Position numbers and translations under genes: made by a program. This document shows, one piece after another, positions 63,922-64,000 of a DNA stretch of 64,000 nucleotides. Source of the stretch: an uncultured Atopobiaceae bacterium (GTDB lineage Bacteria; Actinomycetota; Coriobacteriia; Coriobacteriales; Atopobiaceae). The notes below the pieces were generated by a model. It had not been told where the DNA came from and did not search any database. It saw only the letters and a list, made by a program, of their open reading frames with translations. The stretch is taken from the NCBI GenBank assembly GCA_944321515.1, contig CALULO010000007.1, positions 42,413 to 106,412 on the forward strand. Direction: 5' to 3'. Position 1 is the first letter of the stretch; the number at the start of each line of letters is the position of its first letter.

Positions 63922-64000
63922 TATTTTGGGCTCTTCGGTGGTTTCTGTGGGAGAGATTCCGGCATAGGCCCAGCTCAGCGGGCGAAAACAACGATCTGGA

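Larger units (their letters stand above)
63694..64000. other. Gene-free end region with repeats
   Basis: No convincing coding sequence. The open frame on the minus strand (63671-63991) repeats the words RREERDF because it crosses the DNA repeats below, and it lacks a ribosome site, so I do not call it a gene. The region is AT-richer than its surroundings and carries three copies of an AGTCACG-centred repeat. Confidence 0.7.

Noticed and set aside
63671..63991. A 106-codon minus-strand frame in the end region
   Set aside because: It crosses the repeat cluster and so repeats RREERDF; it ends inside the RlmD-type gene and has no ribosome site.

Overview
The window reads as ordinary chromosome of a high-GC actinobacterium. 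Gene content (DUF6273 protein, arginine deiminase pair, pyruvate phosphate dikinase, tetrameric bacterial glyQ/glyS glycyl-tRNA synthetase, MreBCD/RodA/PBP2 rod-shape system) and strong use of GTG and TTG starts suggest class Coriobacteriia, most like Olsenella/Atopobiaceae. That placement is an inference from content; no marker search was possible. There is no prophage, CRISPR array, insertion sequence or rRNA. One tRNA gene is present.

Bases 1-17927 are almost all on the minus strand. Read in the direction of transcription they are: the rpsP operon (rpsP-khpA-rimM-trmD-lepB), glyQ-glyS, a short half-length PPDK regulatory protein homologue, ppdK, a dGTPase-like gene, a DUF6273 membrane protein, rplS with its own consensus promoter, rnhB, yraN, comM, dprA, trmFO and a xerC-type recombinase that runs off the window. 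A two-component system (18176-20087) sits on the plus strand.

Bases 20136-45725 return to the minus strand: a CtpE-like P-type ATPase, aconitase, a zinc-ribbon membrane protein, cyclophilin, a TPR membrane protein, mreB-mreC-mreD-PBP2-rodA, a DUF697 protein, a radical SAM pair, rplU-rpmA, obgE, proB-proA, nadD-yqeK-rsfS and dinB. A tRNA-Arg(CCG) gene closes this block.

Bases 45895-55042 (plus strand) hold a compact aromatic amino acid cluster: aroF-tyrA-aroB-aroA-aroC-pheA-aroE/aroK-aroQ. It covers every step from PEP plus erythrose-4-phosphate to chorismate, plus the branch enzymes toward phenylalanine and tyrosine. Two members are fusions. AroE is fused to AroK. AroQ (type II dehydroquinase) carries an N-terminal domain that looks like a phosphotransferase-system EIIB domain with its phosphorylatable cysteine intact. 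This EIIB-AroQ protein is the most unusual feature of the window and suggests a link between PEP-dependent sugar uptake and the PEP-consuming shikimate pathway.

Bases 55114-63693 contain 5-formyl-THF cyclo-ligase, trpS, the arginine deiminase pair arcA-arcB (with a tandem repeat and a palindromic promoter region between them), a long polyphosphate kinase and an RlmD-type RNA methyltransferase. The last 307 bases carry no recognisable gene but a cluster of inverted repeats built on AGTCACG/CGTGACT, one of them a perfect 18-bp inverted repeat.
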